Shown here in pieces: positions 35,520 through 49,100 of a DNA stretch of 64,000 bases. This stretch comes from Canna indica. Its lineage: Eukaryota > Streptophyta > Magnoliopsida > Zingiberales > Cannaceae. Position 1 is the first letter of the stretch. Each line of letters starts with the position of its first letter. Position numbers and translations under genes: made by a program. The notes under the pieces were generated by a model. That model did not search any database. It saw nothing but the letters and a program-made list of their open reading frames with translations, and had not been told where the DNA came from. The stretch spans positions 64,828,001 through 64,892,000 of the forward strand of contig CP136891.1 of assembly GCA_034359265.1 (NCBI GenBank), written 5' to 3'.

Positions 35520-37824
35520 ATTAAGTAATGTAACCAACCAATATCATGAGCCTACCACGATAGATAGAAGATATATATATATATATATATACACCCCTGT
35601 GAAGCATGATAAAATACAATAAGTAATGTAACCAACCAATATCAAATTATAGGAATAATTTCTCAAAATCAAAAGTAAATGAATATATCCATGACATTCC
35701 AAATTAGTCCATAAAAAAATAATACAAAAAAGAAACCATACACCAATGCATGCATATATCCAAACAATACGAGTCGGTCACTAGGTCATGCCCAATCAGC
35801 TTCTCGCCCATGTTTTTGAGCTAGGCATGCCCTCTAGCCTCAGAACCCCCAATTTGGTTGAAGAAACCCTACAACTAGTGTCACTCCGGGTTCATCATCA
35901 GCGTGGCTTACTAACGAGATTCTCGGTCCACATCTCCTCTGCTGATTAGCCCAACCGAACCCCCCTCACAACCACAAGCACATGCATGCTATATTTAAAA
36001 TGAACAAATCAATCTCATATCGATATTTTAAAACCAACAACGAGTTTACCCACAATAAAATAAAATGCATACTTAATAAATGAGCAAAATTTAATGTCAC
36101 ACATAATTAAGTATTCATTATACTGCACTTGGTATACAACTACAACTCGTATGTTAAATTGTTGAAGATAACATGATTATTATGCTGATAATTGCACAAG
36201 AAAATGAGAGAATAGTAACTTTAGAAATTATGATAGACTATACCGTGCATATTGAAATATGAGCAAAATATTTAAATAATTTCATTGATATCTAAAATTT
36301 AACCTACTCCAACCTTTGATGTATGAAGTGTTGTCCTAAAACAAACCAAAATTTTAACTATTAAATTTCACCCTAACTCGTGTGGTATATTTATTTCATT
36401 GGATAAGATATGATATGATTGAATAATAAATGAGGATAGATTGAATCTAAAACTTTTAAATTCAATGTACATCGAATATAATATTAATTTTATATTCATT
36501 TTCTTTTAATATATACGTTAAATAAATAATAAATATAAATTCATCCATTATCCTATATTTTTTTATCCTATAAAATAAATATGCTCTTTTTGTAATAATT
36601 TAATTAAATAAAAAATATCTAATTTACTTTCCAATCAGTTCATAGTACAGTCTACACCATGCGGACACCAAATGTAAAATAAAACATGCGGCCACAAGTT
36701 CCAACCGGGTTTCTAATTTCTCCTTTTCACCTACGACAACAATTCCACACCTACTGACCTACTGTTATGAATCTAAGAAACAAGATTTTGTTGACCATAT
36801 AAAGTAGTCAACATTCTCCTTACTTCTGCTACACGGAAGAATGGGACATGCTTTGCTTGAAGTAATTAAGAAAACTAGGGTTTTCTATACCCTGATCTGC
36901 CGTGCCACCAAATTAATTCCAAGCATTAGATTTTATTTACAAAGCAGGCTCCTCTCACAAGCCAAACATGAATTCCATTAACACAACAAATTCTTAAAAT
37001 TTCCTTTCTAACAGTAAGCGGCACCAAATTATATAAATTCAATACCTAGTAGGTTTGCAAGTTAAATCCCTAATTCTAAGAAGCAATTGATATCAAGAAT
37101 TCAATCCCCAATTCACTTGAAGAAGAAATCAAAATTCACATTTTTTTTCTTCCAAATCCTCTCTTAATAATGGGCAGCACCAAGAAAATAGAAATTTCAA
37201 TGCTAGGCTCATTGGGTGTTAATTCTCAGTCTAAGAGAGAATTCGGCACCAAGATCACGACTTAAACTTGATGAAAAGAAAGAATAAAAAAATTTGCACG
37301 AAATCACATATTTCATCCATGGTGAGAGGCGACACTAAGAAAAAGAAAACGGTCACAATTCATGCAAAAAGTGATGGAAATCAATAACAAAAATTTAACA
37401 TATGCCTAGAATCATACATGTAAAATCATTGAGAAAAACTAGAAGTGAAAGTGTACATCAATCCATCATCGGAGTTTGAGAAACGAAGACGGCCTTCCAA
37501 TTCAAGTCAATGCACCGACCATATGATGTCTCTAAACAATGAGGCTTCTAAGATAGGAACGAAGTACATGACCTAGGGACCATAACCCCTCTATTTATAT
37601 CAAAAATTTAAGGTAATGGTAATTTCAATTTCACTCATCATAAAATCAAAAATTACCCCAATGGTATATGTACAATTAATTCACATATATTATTGAGATG
37701 TCATGAACCCATAAATAAACAACAATTAGATCACTTAAGATCTGGGACATTAATTTCAATAGCGACGGATGCACGCCTATTGATATATGTTGGCCCATAT
37801 GAGGTTATTAAAAATAATCTAACA
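35355..37824 (-). mobile_element. 3' LTR of a Ty1/copia element (family C)
   Basis: Read on the minus strand the LTR starts TGTTAGATTATTTTTAATA right after a purine-rich tract (37825-37838) and ends GTTTTGGGGCGTGACA. It is about 2.47 kb. A TATA box, GATATAAATAG, lies at 37591-37600 on the minus strand. Repeated GGCACCAA words lie between 37020 and 37340. The left part near 35498 has the same acceptor-like TTTCTTGTAG and the GGTACTGGAGTACT-type U5 sequence as families A and B. The pol gene lies directly upstream. The far edge could belong to a different LTR fused here, so the full extent is less sure than the right end. Confidence 0.65.
37591..37600 (-). promoter_or_regulatory. TATA box of the Ty1/copia LTR
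   Basis: The minus strand reads ATATAAATAG followed by AGGGGTTATGG, about 225 bases after the LTR start. This is the usual place for the U3 promoter of this kind of element. Confidence 0.65.
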
Positions 37825-37838
37825 ATCTCTCATTTGGG
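37825..37838 (-). other. Polypurine tract of the Ty1/copia element
   Basis: The minus strand reads CCCAAATGAGAGAT immediately before the LTR start TGTTAGATT. Purine-rich tracts at this place prime plus-strand synthesis in LTR retrotransposons. Confidence 0.65.
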
Positions 37839-38192
37839 CCAACAAACGTATCGCCGTATGGCTATACATGCTAACTTTATGACATCGTCATCACTATTAT
37901 TATCAACTATCTCCAACAATTTGGTCCATCGATCATACTAACAACGAACCAAAACGACTTTCGTCATATTTATTGTAACTAAATTCATCAATGATCACAA
38001 TGTTGATACTTTCGACGACATAGATTATAAATGGATGCACAACATTGAAATTATATACAATGTGATCCGGACATGGCTATTTCCAACTGGTCATACTGCA
38101 TTGAGATCAAATAAAATAGTCAGAGTGTAAAATAATCAAAACTTTATTATGCAGAAAAATATTCATAAAGCACAGTAACAAATTATAAACTC

Positions 38193-40810
38193 TTAGTAAA
38201 TCATCATATCATTACATGATATAACACCCAAATGAGCAACATGCTCATAAAAAACTGTTGATGATAAGCCTTTAGTAAGCGGATCCGCTCTCATGGATGT
38301 TGTACCTATATGCTCTATATATAACTGGTCACTCTGAATTCTTTCTTTATAAATTCAAGAATTTGATGTCGATATGCTTAGATTTCGAAGAGCTCATATT
38401 GTTATTGGAATATAACATACTGATTTATTGTCACGAAATAGTTTCAGAGGTCTTTTAATTCCATCTACAATGCGCAGCTTAGTGATAAAGTTTCGCAGCC
38501 ATATCCCATGATTGTATGTCTCGTAACAAGCTATAAACTCTACTTCCATAGTTAAAATTGCTATTAGTGTCTGCTTAACACTTCTCCAAGAAACAACTCC
38601 ACTGGCTAGCAGATAAACATAATCAGAAGTAGATCTTCGACTGTCTTGGCATCCAGCAAAATCAGAGTCAAGATACCCGATGATCTCCAGCTGATCTGAT
38701 CTGATTTTTTGTAGGTGAGCATGTAATGCTTTGTTCTTTGTAGATACTGCATAACCCGTTTAACTGCTTTCCAATGATTCATTCTGAGATTACTTAGATA
38801 TCTGCCCAACATCCCTACAATGTACGCAATATCCGAACACGTACACACTTGAGCATACATCAGACTCCCTACAGTAGATGCATAGGGAATCTTTTGTATT
38901 TCCTTATGCTTAAACTCATTATTGGGGCACAGGTTGAGACTAAATTTGTCTCCTTTAGCAACAAGGGCATGACCTGATTTACAATCCTTCATGTCGAATC
39001 TTATGAGCACATTATCAATATAGCTCTTTTGTGATAATCCAAGGATACCCAGAGAGCGATCTTGATGTATCCGAATTCTTAATACAAAAGAGGCATCCCT
39101 AAGATCTTTCATTTCGAATTTCTTCAATAAAAATCTATTGGTTTCGTGCAATAAGCATAAATCATTACTCGCAAATAAGATGTCATCGATATACAAAATC
39201 ATGAAAATATACTTGCTCCCACTGAACTTATGGTATATACATTCATCAACCACATTTATCTCAAAACCAAATGAGATAATAACTTGATGAGATTTATGAT
39301 ACCACTCATGAAAAGCCTGCTTTAGCCCGTAGATGAATTTCTTTAGTTTGCAAACCATCTTCTTTGGGCCTCCCGACACAAAATTTTCTGATTGCACCAT
39401 ATAAATCGTCTCATCAATATCACCATTGAGAAATACCATCTTTACATCCATTTGATGCAGCTCAAGATCAAAATGAGCTACAAGTGTCATTATAATCATA
39501 AAAGAGTCTTTCGAAGAAACTAGAGAGAAAGTCTCTTTATAATCAATATCTTCCTTTTGAGGAAAGTCTTTTGCAACAAGACGAGTCTTATATCTTTCCA
39601 CATTACCCTTTGAATCCCTATTGATTTTAAAAATCCATTTGCAACCAATGTGTTTCACACCTTTAGGTAACATGACAAGATCCCAAACGTCATTATGCTG
39701 CATAAACTTAATCTCCTCATTCATTGCATCAATCCACTTTTGAGAGTTAGAGCTTTTCATCACTTGACAGAAGTTGATTGAGTCATCTACCATCATACCG
39801 ATGTCAGCCTTATGCTCTTGGAGAAAAATAATATAATCATTCAAAATTGCACTTCTCCTCTCTCTAGTGGACCTCCTTAATGGTATTTGTTCTTGAGGTT
39901 GTTGAGTTTGTTCTTCATGGGTAGATTCATCAGGAGTGAACTCTTGAGGCTCAATGAGGAGTATTTCAGTGTTGTCTGGTGGTTTCGAATTTGTTGTCTG
40001 CTTAGAAACAAGAACAACAACTGTAGAAAGAGAAACAAATTCCTATTCAAAGACAACCTCTTTAACCTTATCTTCCCCCCAAACTCAATATCCCCAAAGA
40101 ACCAAACATTTCTCGTCTCAAAGAATGTCTTATTTGTGAGATCATAAAATTTATACCCTATTGACCTCTCGGAGTACCCAACAAAATAGCAGCTAATCAT
40201 TCTGGAGTCCAATTTCTTTTCATTTGGCCGATATGGCTTGGCCTCAGCTGAACAACCCCAAATATGCAAATGTCTTAGACTAGGCTTCTTGCCCGTCCAT
40301 AATTCATAAGGAGTTTTTTATACTGCTTTAGTTGATACTCTATTCAAAATATGAGCTGCAGTCTTAAGTGTCTTTCCCCAAAGGGACTCTAGTAAGGTAG
40401 AATGACTAATCATGCTCATCATATCCTTAAGAATCTTGTTTCATCTTTCAGCAACACTATTCATGGTAGGACTCCCTGGCATGGTGTATTGTGGGACGAT
40501 ATCGCATTCCTCTAAGAACTTAACGAAAGGTCCTGGACGTACGTTGTTCACCCGATCCATCATATTTGCCATAGTACTCACCACCACGGTCAGATCTAAC
40601 AGCCTTAATCTTTTTACCAAGCTGATTTTCAATCTCTGCCTCAAAGGACTTGAATACATCCAGTGATTGAGACTTCTCATTGATTAGATATATGTACTCA
40701 TATACGAAGTAATCGTCTATGAACATTATAAAATATTGTTGACAATTCCAAGAACTCGTATGGAAAGGTCCACAAACATTCGTATGAATAAATTTTAAGA
40801 AATTTGAACT
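38193..40810 (-). pseudogene. Ty1/copia pol (integrase, reverse transcriptase, RNase H), broken
   Basis: Going leftward, the integrase core begins near 40800 with HTNVCGPFHTSSWN, then VRSDRGGEYYGKYDG and QYTMPGSPTMNSVAER. The integrase C-terminal part follows with HIWGCSAEAKPYRPNEKKLD at 40269. A 412-residue open frame (38606-39844) holds the reverse transcriptase: NEEIKFMQHNDVWDLV, CKWIFKINRDSKG, MDVKMVFLNGDIDE and ILYIDDILFASND, with the YIDD catalytic box intact. The RNase H part continues past a frame change near 38610 and ends at a stop at 38193. Gag, protease and the start of integrase are missing beyond 40810, as is the 5' LTR. It is a dead, 5'-deleted copy close to plant Angela or Tork-like lineages, by resemblance only. 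Confidence 0.92.
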
Positions 40811-41905
40811 CCTATAAGACTGAAAATACCAAAATAAATTTTATAGGACTAAAGTCCAAAAAATTAAAAATTTATAGAAGTTCGACTGATTTGATCAAGA
40901 ATTAAATTATATTTTGATTGAGTCATTTAAAAATCAATCAAAACCTATTCAAATGGATCAAATTAAATAGTATAAATCAAATATGATAATATGATACATA
41001 TTTTATTAAATTTAATATTTTAAGTGTTTTTGCTTAATATTTTAAGTATTGCTTAATAAAATATAATGGTAATCTACATACTCTAAATGTTAGTGTGCAA
41101 ACATAGTACAAGATAAATATCTTATTTTATATAAAATTATAAAAATATTAAATAGACGATTAAAACATAAATAACATCAATATTATATGAAATGAAAATG
41201 ACAATAATTTTATAGTGGAGTACAAAAATACATACGAAGTTATCAACTAGTTAATTATATAACAATATTTTTATTGATTAATACTATATAATATATTAAC
41301 TAGCTTGGTTGAATTGTCAATGATTTGACCCTCAAATTGATTGTTTAGTTAGTCAAGTCATTATTTGATTTTCACACCGGTAACTATTTGAACTCATCCT
41401 CATGTTTTATTTATTTATTCTGAATTTGTATCTTGTTTTTTCAACTTAGACGAATAATATAGTCATGAACAATCTTGCTTATTCATTAATTTATTTATTA
41501 ATGTTCAATGATTATCATTGATACTTATTACCAAACAAATAATATTCTTTTCTTCATACTATATATGATAACGCGAAGGTGATGTTAAATTTTGGATCAG
41601 AGATCATTTGTTAAATTTTTTATATTTTTTAATATTATACCATAATTAAAAATAATTAATTTAATTTGATAAACTTCACCCATTGTTACAAAAAATTGTG
41701 CATTAGCAAAAAGAATTTTTTTAATTTAAAAAATGGCATTTGATTGGTTTTGATAACTTCAATTAATTAAATAAGATGAATATAAACTAAATACCTTTTA
41801 TACATATATAACATCTTAATCCTTACATCATCAAATTTAGAGAGCTATACCATCTTCTCCTTTATATAGTGACATTGAAAGGGCTAGACATTAAAGAGAA
41901 ACTTG
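40811..41905. other. AT-rich stretch, nothing recognised
   Basis: Sequence beyond the break in the copia element. The first 80 bases repeat the word TTATAGGACT, also found near 7480-7545. No supported frame. Confidence 0.4.
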
Positions 41906-42341
41906 TAGGGGTGACAATTAAAATCGATTAACTATAGTTAATCGATTAATCAAACTGTTCGATTTTCGATAGTGAATTTGCGGTTCGATTTTGGTTAGTG
42001 AATTCGAAAAATTGATTAAATTCGCTTTGATTTTAATTATTGGTTCGCGGATAACCGATAACCTAAATCGATTATAATTTTGGTTTCATTTACCAATTAT
42101 TCGCAAATAATCTGTAACCAAAATTGATTATAATTAATTATGATACATAATTAATAATTTAATTAATGATTATTAAACTATTATTTATTTATTATCTAGT
42201 TATCCGTTTACCAACCGGTTGTATATATATATCCGAACTGAACTAATTGGTTTCGATTATTCGTTGGATAATCGATAATAAATCGATTTCGATTTTGGTT
42301 AACCATAAAAAACATGGTTAATCGAATCACTGCCATCTCTA
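41906..42341. mobile_element. hAT-type miniature element
   Basis: The element is 436 bp. It starts TAGGGGTGACAATTAAAATC and ends CACTGCCATCTCTA, inverted relatives in the same terminal family as 52813 and 57483. The inside repeats AATCGATTA and GGTTA words. The flanks GAAACTTG and GACATTTT agree at five of eight bases, so the TSD is either decayed or misplaced. It lies about 650 bases upstream of the zinc-finger gene start codon. Confidence 0.65.
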
Positions 42342-42992
42342 GACATTTTTCATCGTGTGCAGATCTAATAATTCAGTAACCAAATAATCCTTTGATAAAA
42401 AATAAAATTTTAAACTTTGAGAGAACAAAATGGGATAATTCAAGATGTACAAGGATTAAGATATTTTCTACTTAGCTACTTAACTCTAAGCTAACCAAAT
42501 TATCTAAGGTGAAAATGAAATGGAACAAAAAAAATGATCCGGTTCAGTTTAACCTATTGGGTTCACGCTATGGCGGACCTCCTAATTGTGGGCTACTAGT
42601 ACCATGGTCCATGGGGATGGAGAATTCAGGTTCGGACTTGGTATCCATGCCCACTTGCCCAGGTCAAGAATCCTGCCCGATTCAGATAATAATCGGGTCA
42701 AGTATTCATCTCCGATTCGGATTCGGGTTCGGACCTGTGACTGTTCAAATCTTTCCAAAATTTTCGCCTTGATCGACGAGATTACGACGTCGTCGATGGG
42801 ACTTACCATGTTTCATCAAACATATTTACTAAATTGCCCCTAAGCTACGCTAACAAGGTAATACTCCCGCGCTTTGACGTTTCGACTTTCCAAAACTAGG
42901 CTCCTCCCCGATAAAGGCGTTTCCGCGATCGCCCTCTTCCCCCACTCGTTGTCGCGCAAAGCCCTAGCAAACGCCTTCCTCTTGACGCCCTC
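42342..42992 (+). promoter_or_regulatory. Upstream region and 5' UTR of the zinc-finger gene
   Basis: The sequence turns from AT-rich to GC-rich after about 42840. No clear TATA box lies in the 150 bases before the start codon; a CT-rich stretch (CCCTCTTCCCCC) does, which is common in TATA-less plant promoters. The transcription start is not visible from sequence alone. Open frames near 42509-42843 look like chance. Confidence 0.35.
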
Positions 42993-43104
42993 ATGGAGTT
43001 TCGCCACCGCGCCGGCGACGAGAGGCCGTCGTCCGTCCCCTCTCCGAACCCCTCCCCTGTCTCCTTCTCCGACCTGGGTTACTTTCGGGAGCAAGCGCTG
43101 CGAG
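42993..43104 (+). CDS. Exon 1 of the zinc-finger gene
   Basis: It codes for 37 residues plus one base and starts MEFRHRAGDERPSS. It ends CTGCGAG before GTAAAAT. It is GC-rich compared with everything nearby. A longer frame in another phase across this exon is a shadow. Confidence 0.82.
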
Positions 43105-46100
43105 GTAAAATATCCGATCTATACCGATTATTTTCCATTTTTTTTGACATTGTCGTCGCCAGGTAGACATCTTCATATCTTTTCATCTATCTCTAGCCGG
43201 CTTCCTCGGCATCGCCGGAGGAGCCGCGATACCCCAACTGGTGGCGCCGGCGTCTCTCATTGAACCCGTCGAGCGGGCGATGCTAAAGGAGATGATTCGC
43301 GAAGAGATGCTGAAAGAGGCGGCGGAAAGACGGATCCTCGAGGAGGAAGTTAGGAGGGAGCTAGAGATGGAGGGGTTGCTGTCGATGAGAAGGTTTCCTC
43401 AGGAACAGAAGATGTTGGTTCTTCCTGTTTCAGACTCAAGATCGATGAGGGAACATGCTCACCTTTTGCGGACGGCTCGCCCTCAAGTTGTTCTTGATGA
43501 GGCAACGGCTGTTGGAACTGAAACGAAGACTATAAACGTGAAGGGTTCACCATTGTCCGTTCTAAATCTGGAACAGAGGAGCACTAATTCTTCACCTAGA
43601 GCGGAGGTGAATTACTAACCTTCTTTCATACTTGTTTGTAGGATTTTGATTACTTACGAGTTCATGCTATCATCTACCAATGTTATTGAATACCATTTAT
43701 TTTCTTATTTATGACTGATCACGTCAATCTAAAACTGAAACGGAAGGAAAATAAATGCATGTTTAATGTTTTGATCAGGGTTTACCACAATAATTATTAT
43801 TATTTATGTTTATCCAAAAGAAAGGTTCAAAGATGCCACTTGGCATATTCTCAAATAGGCTTTACTAACGTGACAAGCTTATATTTTTTAGTTATTAGGG
43901 TTAATAGATAAATTAATATATTATTAACTTTGACAAAATGTCCAATTATGCTTAATTTTTGATTGATCTCAATCATATATAAAATGTTTAAAATTAGTGC
44001 TAATTATATCTTCTTGTTAGTAGTTTGTGAGTTAATTTCTTAAAATACTAACATGTTGATCCACAAATGAATAAATTATATTGCATATCACATACTTCAT
44101 CTTTTATGATAAGCTTCAAACAAAAAAGAATACTTTTTGGCAATGAGCACTTGACAAAAAACTTTGAAGCCCTCGATAGTGGACATGCACCCAATTATTG
44201 CTGGGCCCACAACATTGACGTCTTCTTCAACAATTTCTTGGTAGAAGTATTTCCTAGTACCATTGCTTGAGCCATCTACAACTTTGTTTTGGTTAAAATA
44301 TGGGCTAACATCATCGAGCCATTCCCCCTCCTTGAATCTCTCCTCTCCTTCGCTCTCTCCCTCTTAGGTATCCTTTCCCTTCACCCTTTTTCCCTTCGTG
44401 TCAATCCTCCACCTTGGTTCTCCCGTTTCTCCTCATTCGTTCTTATTGCTGATGATCGCTGTTAGGTCGACTCCTTTTCATTTTGAAGTGGTTCTTTGAT
44501 TCTCTTTAATCGTTGATCTCTTCCCTTAATTTGATCCCTTCGTCACATTCTTTGTTCCCCTTGCCGTCAAGTCACCCTCTTCCCCCTTACCACGTTGTAG
44601 CAAAGCGCTTTGACCTCTTATCTCCGACATGAACATGTCATGCCTTCAATGTGGTTGAATATTTGCTTGAGGTTGAGTATGGACATGTTGCCAAATCGGT
44701 CCGAAATCAAACTTTCTTTTTTTTTTTGTTTATTCGAATCGTTTTTTTGGTTTCAGTTTATATTTTTGAAAAAAATTGATTTTTGGTTTCGAGTTCGGCA
44801 CACGTTGTAAAAAGTACATCAATTTTGATTAATCGATTGGTTTAATATAGTTTTTAATATATATAATATATTACATTAAATAATGATTTATAAAATATAA
44901 AAAAGTTAAAAAAATAAATTTGAAAACATAGAAAACCTTGTTTTTTGTTGCGCCACCATACCCATTCATATTTCACACACACTTTTCCATCTCTCATTCT
45001 CTCGTCCACATTTCACCCATTCACAGTCATCGTCTTTTTTTGTTCTCCCGCACGCCGTCGTATTTAGGTTTGCCGGCCATTCTTCTCCGAATGCTGCTTT
45101 TGTCGGAACTTGGTTTGCTAGCCACTTCAGTCCCTCTTTGTTGGAACTAGATTCACCATCATTCATGCTTTATGACTTTTTCGCATTCGAAATACGTTTA
45201 TTTTTTTGGATCTAGCTCGTGGTGTTTTCATTGTTATGTTGTGTTAAATTGTTAATGGATAGTTTTGTCACACATCTTTTGCCACAAATCTCCAATTTCG
45301 TGGCTATTACTTTTATGGATTTTTTGTTACACAACTGTTAATGAATTTAGCTCGTGGAGTTTTCATGTATTTTCTATTTCTTTTATCACAATTTTCTTAT
45401 TAATCTTTTATAGTATCTATGATGTAGAAATATTGATGTAATTTTTCATACACTCAATCATAAAGTTATTTCATAAGATTGGTATGGTTTTTTATCCCCC
45501 ATCTATGATTTAAATTTTCTTCAAATTTTTTAGTTTTGACATGTATGCAATGGAAACTTAGAACAAAGGTTATCTACCTTTCTTTTGTTGGTCTGTGCAA
45601 ATCATTTATTTTTCTTTAGTTATTTGAGCTATATATAAAATCATTATCTAGTGTTAATCATGACATAATGCTTAAATGTTTTTGCACTTTTGGTACGTAA
45701 AAAATATTTATATTTTATACATTATTTTTAAGTTATTACTATATAACTAATTTGGATAGTTTTTCTCTTCCAATTACTATCCAAATTAGTTATATAGTAA
45801 TAGCTTCAAAGTAATGCATAAATTACAAATATTTTTTAGATACCATAGGTGCAGAAACATTAAAGGATCCTGTTATGATTCACATTAGATAATGATTTCA
45901 TATATAGTACAAATATCTAAATAAGAGTAAGTGGTTTGCATAGGCCAACAAAAGAAAGATAGATAATATTTGTTATTAGTTTCCACCGCACATACATCAA
46001 AACTGAAGAATTTCGGGGAAATTTAAACTATAGGTGGGGGATAAAGACCCACACCAGTCTTCTGAACTAACTCCATGATTGGGGGTGTATGAAAATTACA

Positions 46101-49100
46101 GTAAGATTTTTTGCATCATAGGTATTGTAAAAAACGAATATACGAAAGAAATTGAACATCCATAGGAATAAGAACGATTTGACAAAAGAAATTAAACATC
46201 CATGAAAACTTCACGAGCTGTGTTCATTAACAGTTGTTTGACGAGATATACGAAAGTAGTAGCCACGAAATTTAAGATTTGTGACAAAAGATATTTGATA
46301 AAATCATCCATTAACAATTTAACACAACAGATTCATGAAAATTCCACGAGTTAAATAAAAAAGAAATAAATGAGATTCAGATGCGAAAAAGCCCTAAAAC
46401 AAGAAGCATGTCGAATCTAGTTCCGACGATGAGAGACTGGAGTGGTCGACGAACCAAGTTTTGTGGGAGCGACATTCGGAGAAGGTTGACCATAGATCCG
46501 ACAGCATACGGGAGAGCAAGAGATGAGACGAGGACTCTAAGATGAGACGAGGACTATGAATGGGTGAAATGTTAACGGAAGAATAAGAGAAAAAAATGTG
46601 GGTGATATGTGAATGAGTGTAGCAGCTCAGTAAAAAAGTTTTAGGGTTTTCTAAGTTTTCAGATTTAATTTTTAAATTTTTTTATACTTTATGAGTCATT
46701 ATTTAATATTATATATTATATATATTAAAATTTATGTTAAATTAGTTAGTTAACTGAAATTGATGGATTTTTTACATCGTGCACTGAAACTACAAATTGA
46801 TTTTACAAAAATATAAATCAAAATTGAAAAAATCAGTTCGGTTAACCAAAAAAAGTGATTCGGTTTCGAACCAGTTTTCATGGCGGAGCTCATCAACCTC
46901 TCATGTGCCCAATCTATTAGAACAAGACCAATTCTAACTCAAATGTAAACTGATACAACTCTTATGTTGTGATCAACAACTTCGACATCCTCCACTAGCT
47001 TGTGATCCACCTCAACATTTTTCGTGTCAATGGGGTACAAGTCAAAGGCAAGGTTATCGAATCGCAATTCACAACGTGAATCGCGAGACTAAATTTTGAA
47101 TCGTGAATCGTGAATCGTATCGAATCGTAAGATTCAGAAGATACATGAAAAGTTACTTATATATGATCTCAAAAAACATAAAATGATAAAAACATATCTT
47201 AAGGATTGAGGAAGGACTGTGCAAATAAAATTATGGAAACACTGTTGAAGCAACACTGTTGAGTCAACTTGAAGCATGGCTCGGTCACTGATATTGAAGC
47301 AATACTGTTGAATCAACTTGAAGCAAGGCTCAGTCAACTTGAGTCAACACTGTTGAAGCAACACTGTTGAAGGAAGGCTTGAAGCAGGGACGAAGCAAGC
47401 AGAACCCGACTGTTGAAGACTTGAACCCGACTGATGAAGTCGGAGTGTAGCAGTCGCGACTCGCGACTGTGTTGGCGAGGCGGAGTCGCGACTGTGTCGG
47501 CGAGGCGGAGTCGCGACTGTGCCGGCGAGGCAGAGTGTAGCAGTCGCGACTCGCGACTGTGCCGGCGAGGCGGAGAGGAGAAGCCGCGAGCGAGGCGGAG
47601 AGGAGAAGACGCGAGCGAGGCGGAGAGGAGAAGACGCGAGCGACTGAGCGAGGCGGAGAGCCGGAGAGGAGAAGTCGCGAGCGACTGAGCGAGGCGGAGA
47701 GCCGGAGAGGAGAAGTCGCGACTGAGAGGAGAAGTCGCGACCGGCGAGCGTGCAAGGAAGAAGACGCTGCTAAGAAGGCAGGCGGAGTGCGATTGATTTT
47801 TAACAGATCGCGATTGATTATGAAAAAAAAAACGCCGCGATTCACAGATCGCGGCGATTCTGAATCGAATCGTGTTGAATCGCCGATTCAAACACGATTC
47901 GAAGCAATTTGCGATTCACCCAGGCGATTTGAATCGCCGCTTGGGTGAATCGCATCGGATCGCACGATTCACGATTCGGAATCGTGCGATTCGATAACAC
48001 TGGTCAAAGGTGGGATCAAATATTCACAAAATAGTTGAGGGAGATTGGGTGCAATGGTGGGTCTTTTTTTATTTGAAGCTTGCCGCAAGAGGATGATGTG
48101 GCAAACAATATTATTTAATTCATTTTTGGATCATCATATGAGTACATTAACAAATTGATTATCGGACTACTAATGAGAGGATATAATTGACACTAATTTT
48201 ATATGTTTTATAAATAATTAATTCAAAAAATTAGTTATAATTGAAATTTTTGTCGAATTTCAGGATATATTTAACACATAACCTTATTTTTATTTGTAAT
48301 TCTAAATAATAGAGCAATTACTAAATCACTATTTATTTAAATATTAATGTGCGTGATACTTGATAAAAATAAAATTTGATTGTTAAAGAATTTTTTTTAG
48401 ATTGTTAAAGAAATTATGATAGTATTAATATTAATTTACTATTTATTCTCGTATTGATCTCTATAATGGCATTCAATCCATTCTAAAATCTCATTACATG
48501 TTGACATCATTCTAGTATTCTAAAGCTATTAAAAGAGGCATTAAAAGCATTATAGCTATTAAAAGAGGCATTAAAAGCATTAAAAGAATTGGTCAAATTA
48601 ATGGTAGTTTATGCCATGAAAGATAGGGTGCATTTTAGTTAAGGGTTTTTAAATAAAAATGGTCTAATGTTTGTTGGAAATATCAACTTCTTAAACTTAT
48701 TCTTTATATTAATTGAGTTCTTATTATTTAAATTTGTGTCAATTTAGGCTATTCTCAAATTTTTGTTATATCCTTAAAAAATATGATGACATTCCACATC
48801 AGATTTTTTGGCAGCTAAAATGCCATGTCATTGCCTTAATTATGGGTTTTTGTATGTTATCAAATGTTAAACTCACCTTAATTTTTAAACTTGTTTTAAA
48901 AACACGTTAATTTATAAAATTTGACATAGCATACAATGGAATTATCACAGTAGACTTAATTGGATACAAACTTAACATATAAGGCTAAATTTGATAAAAA
49001 AATAGGTCGTATATTAAATTGTATAGTTATGACAAACGATGGGCCATTTTTGTACTAAAACTCTTCAATGAACTAATATAGTATTAGTTGTGTATATGAA

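Larger units (their letters stand above)
47049..48002. mobile_element. hAT-type element with 8-bp TSD, 954 bp
   Basis: The ends are CAAGGTTATCGAATCGC and, in reverse complement, CAGTGTTATCGAATCGC. A perfect 8-bp direct repeat, GTCAAAGG, flanks the element at 47041-47048 and 48003-48010. The two sides carry subterminal AATCGTGAATCG-type repeats. The middle is GC-rich with tandem repeats. No transposase domain is present, and the Arg-, Ser- and Glu-rich open frames in the middle are products of the repeats. It lies in intron 2 of the zinc-finger gene. Confidence 0.9.

Noticed and set aside
42509..42843. Overlapping frames just upstream of the zinc-finger gene
   Set aside because: No recognisable domain and competing frames on both strands; better read as promoter and spacer.
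42874..43263. A 129-codon frame across exon 1 and intron 1
   Set aside because: It runs in a different phase from the exon structure and ignores a consensus intron. The chosen frame joins three exons into a protein with two complete fingers.
47330..47948. Long Arg-, Ser- and Glu-rich frames on both strands
   Set aside because: They are products of 27-30-bp tandem units inside a non-autonomous hAT element bounded by a perfect 8-bp TSD.
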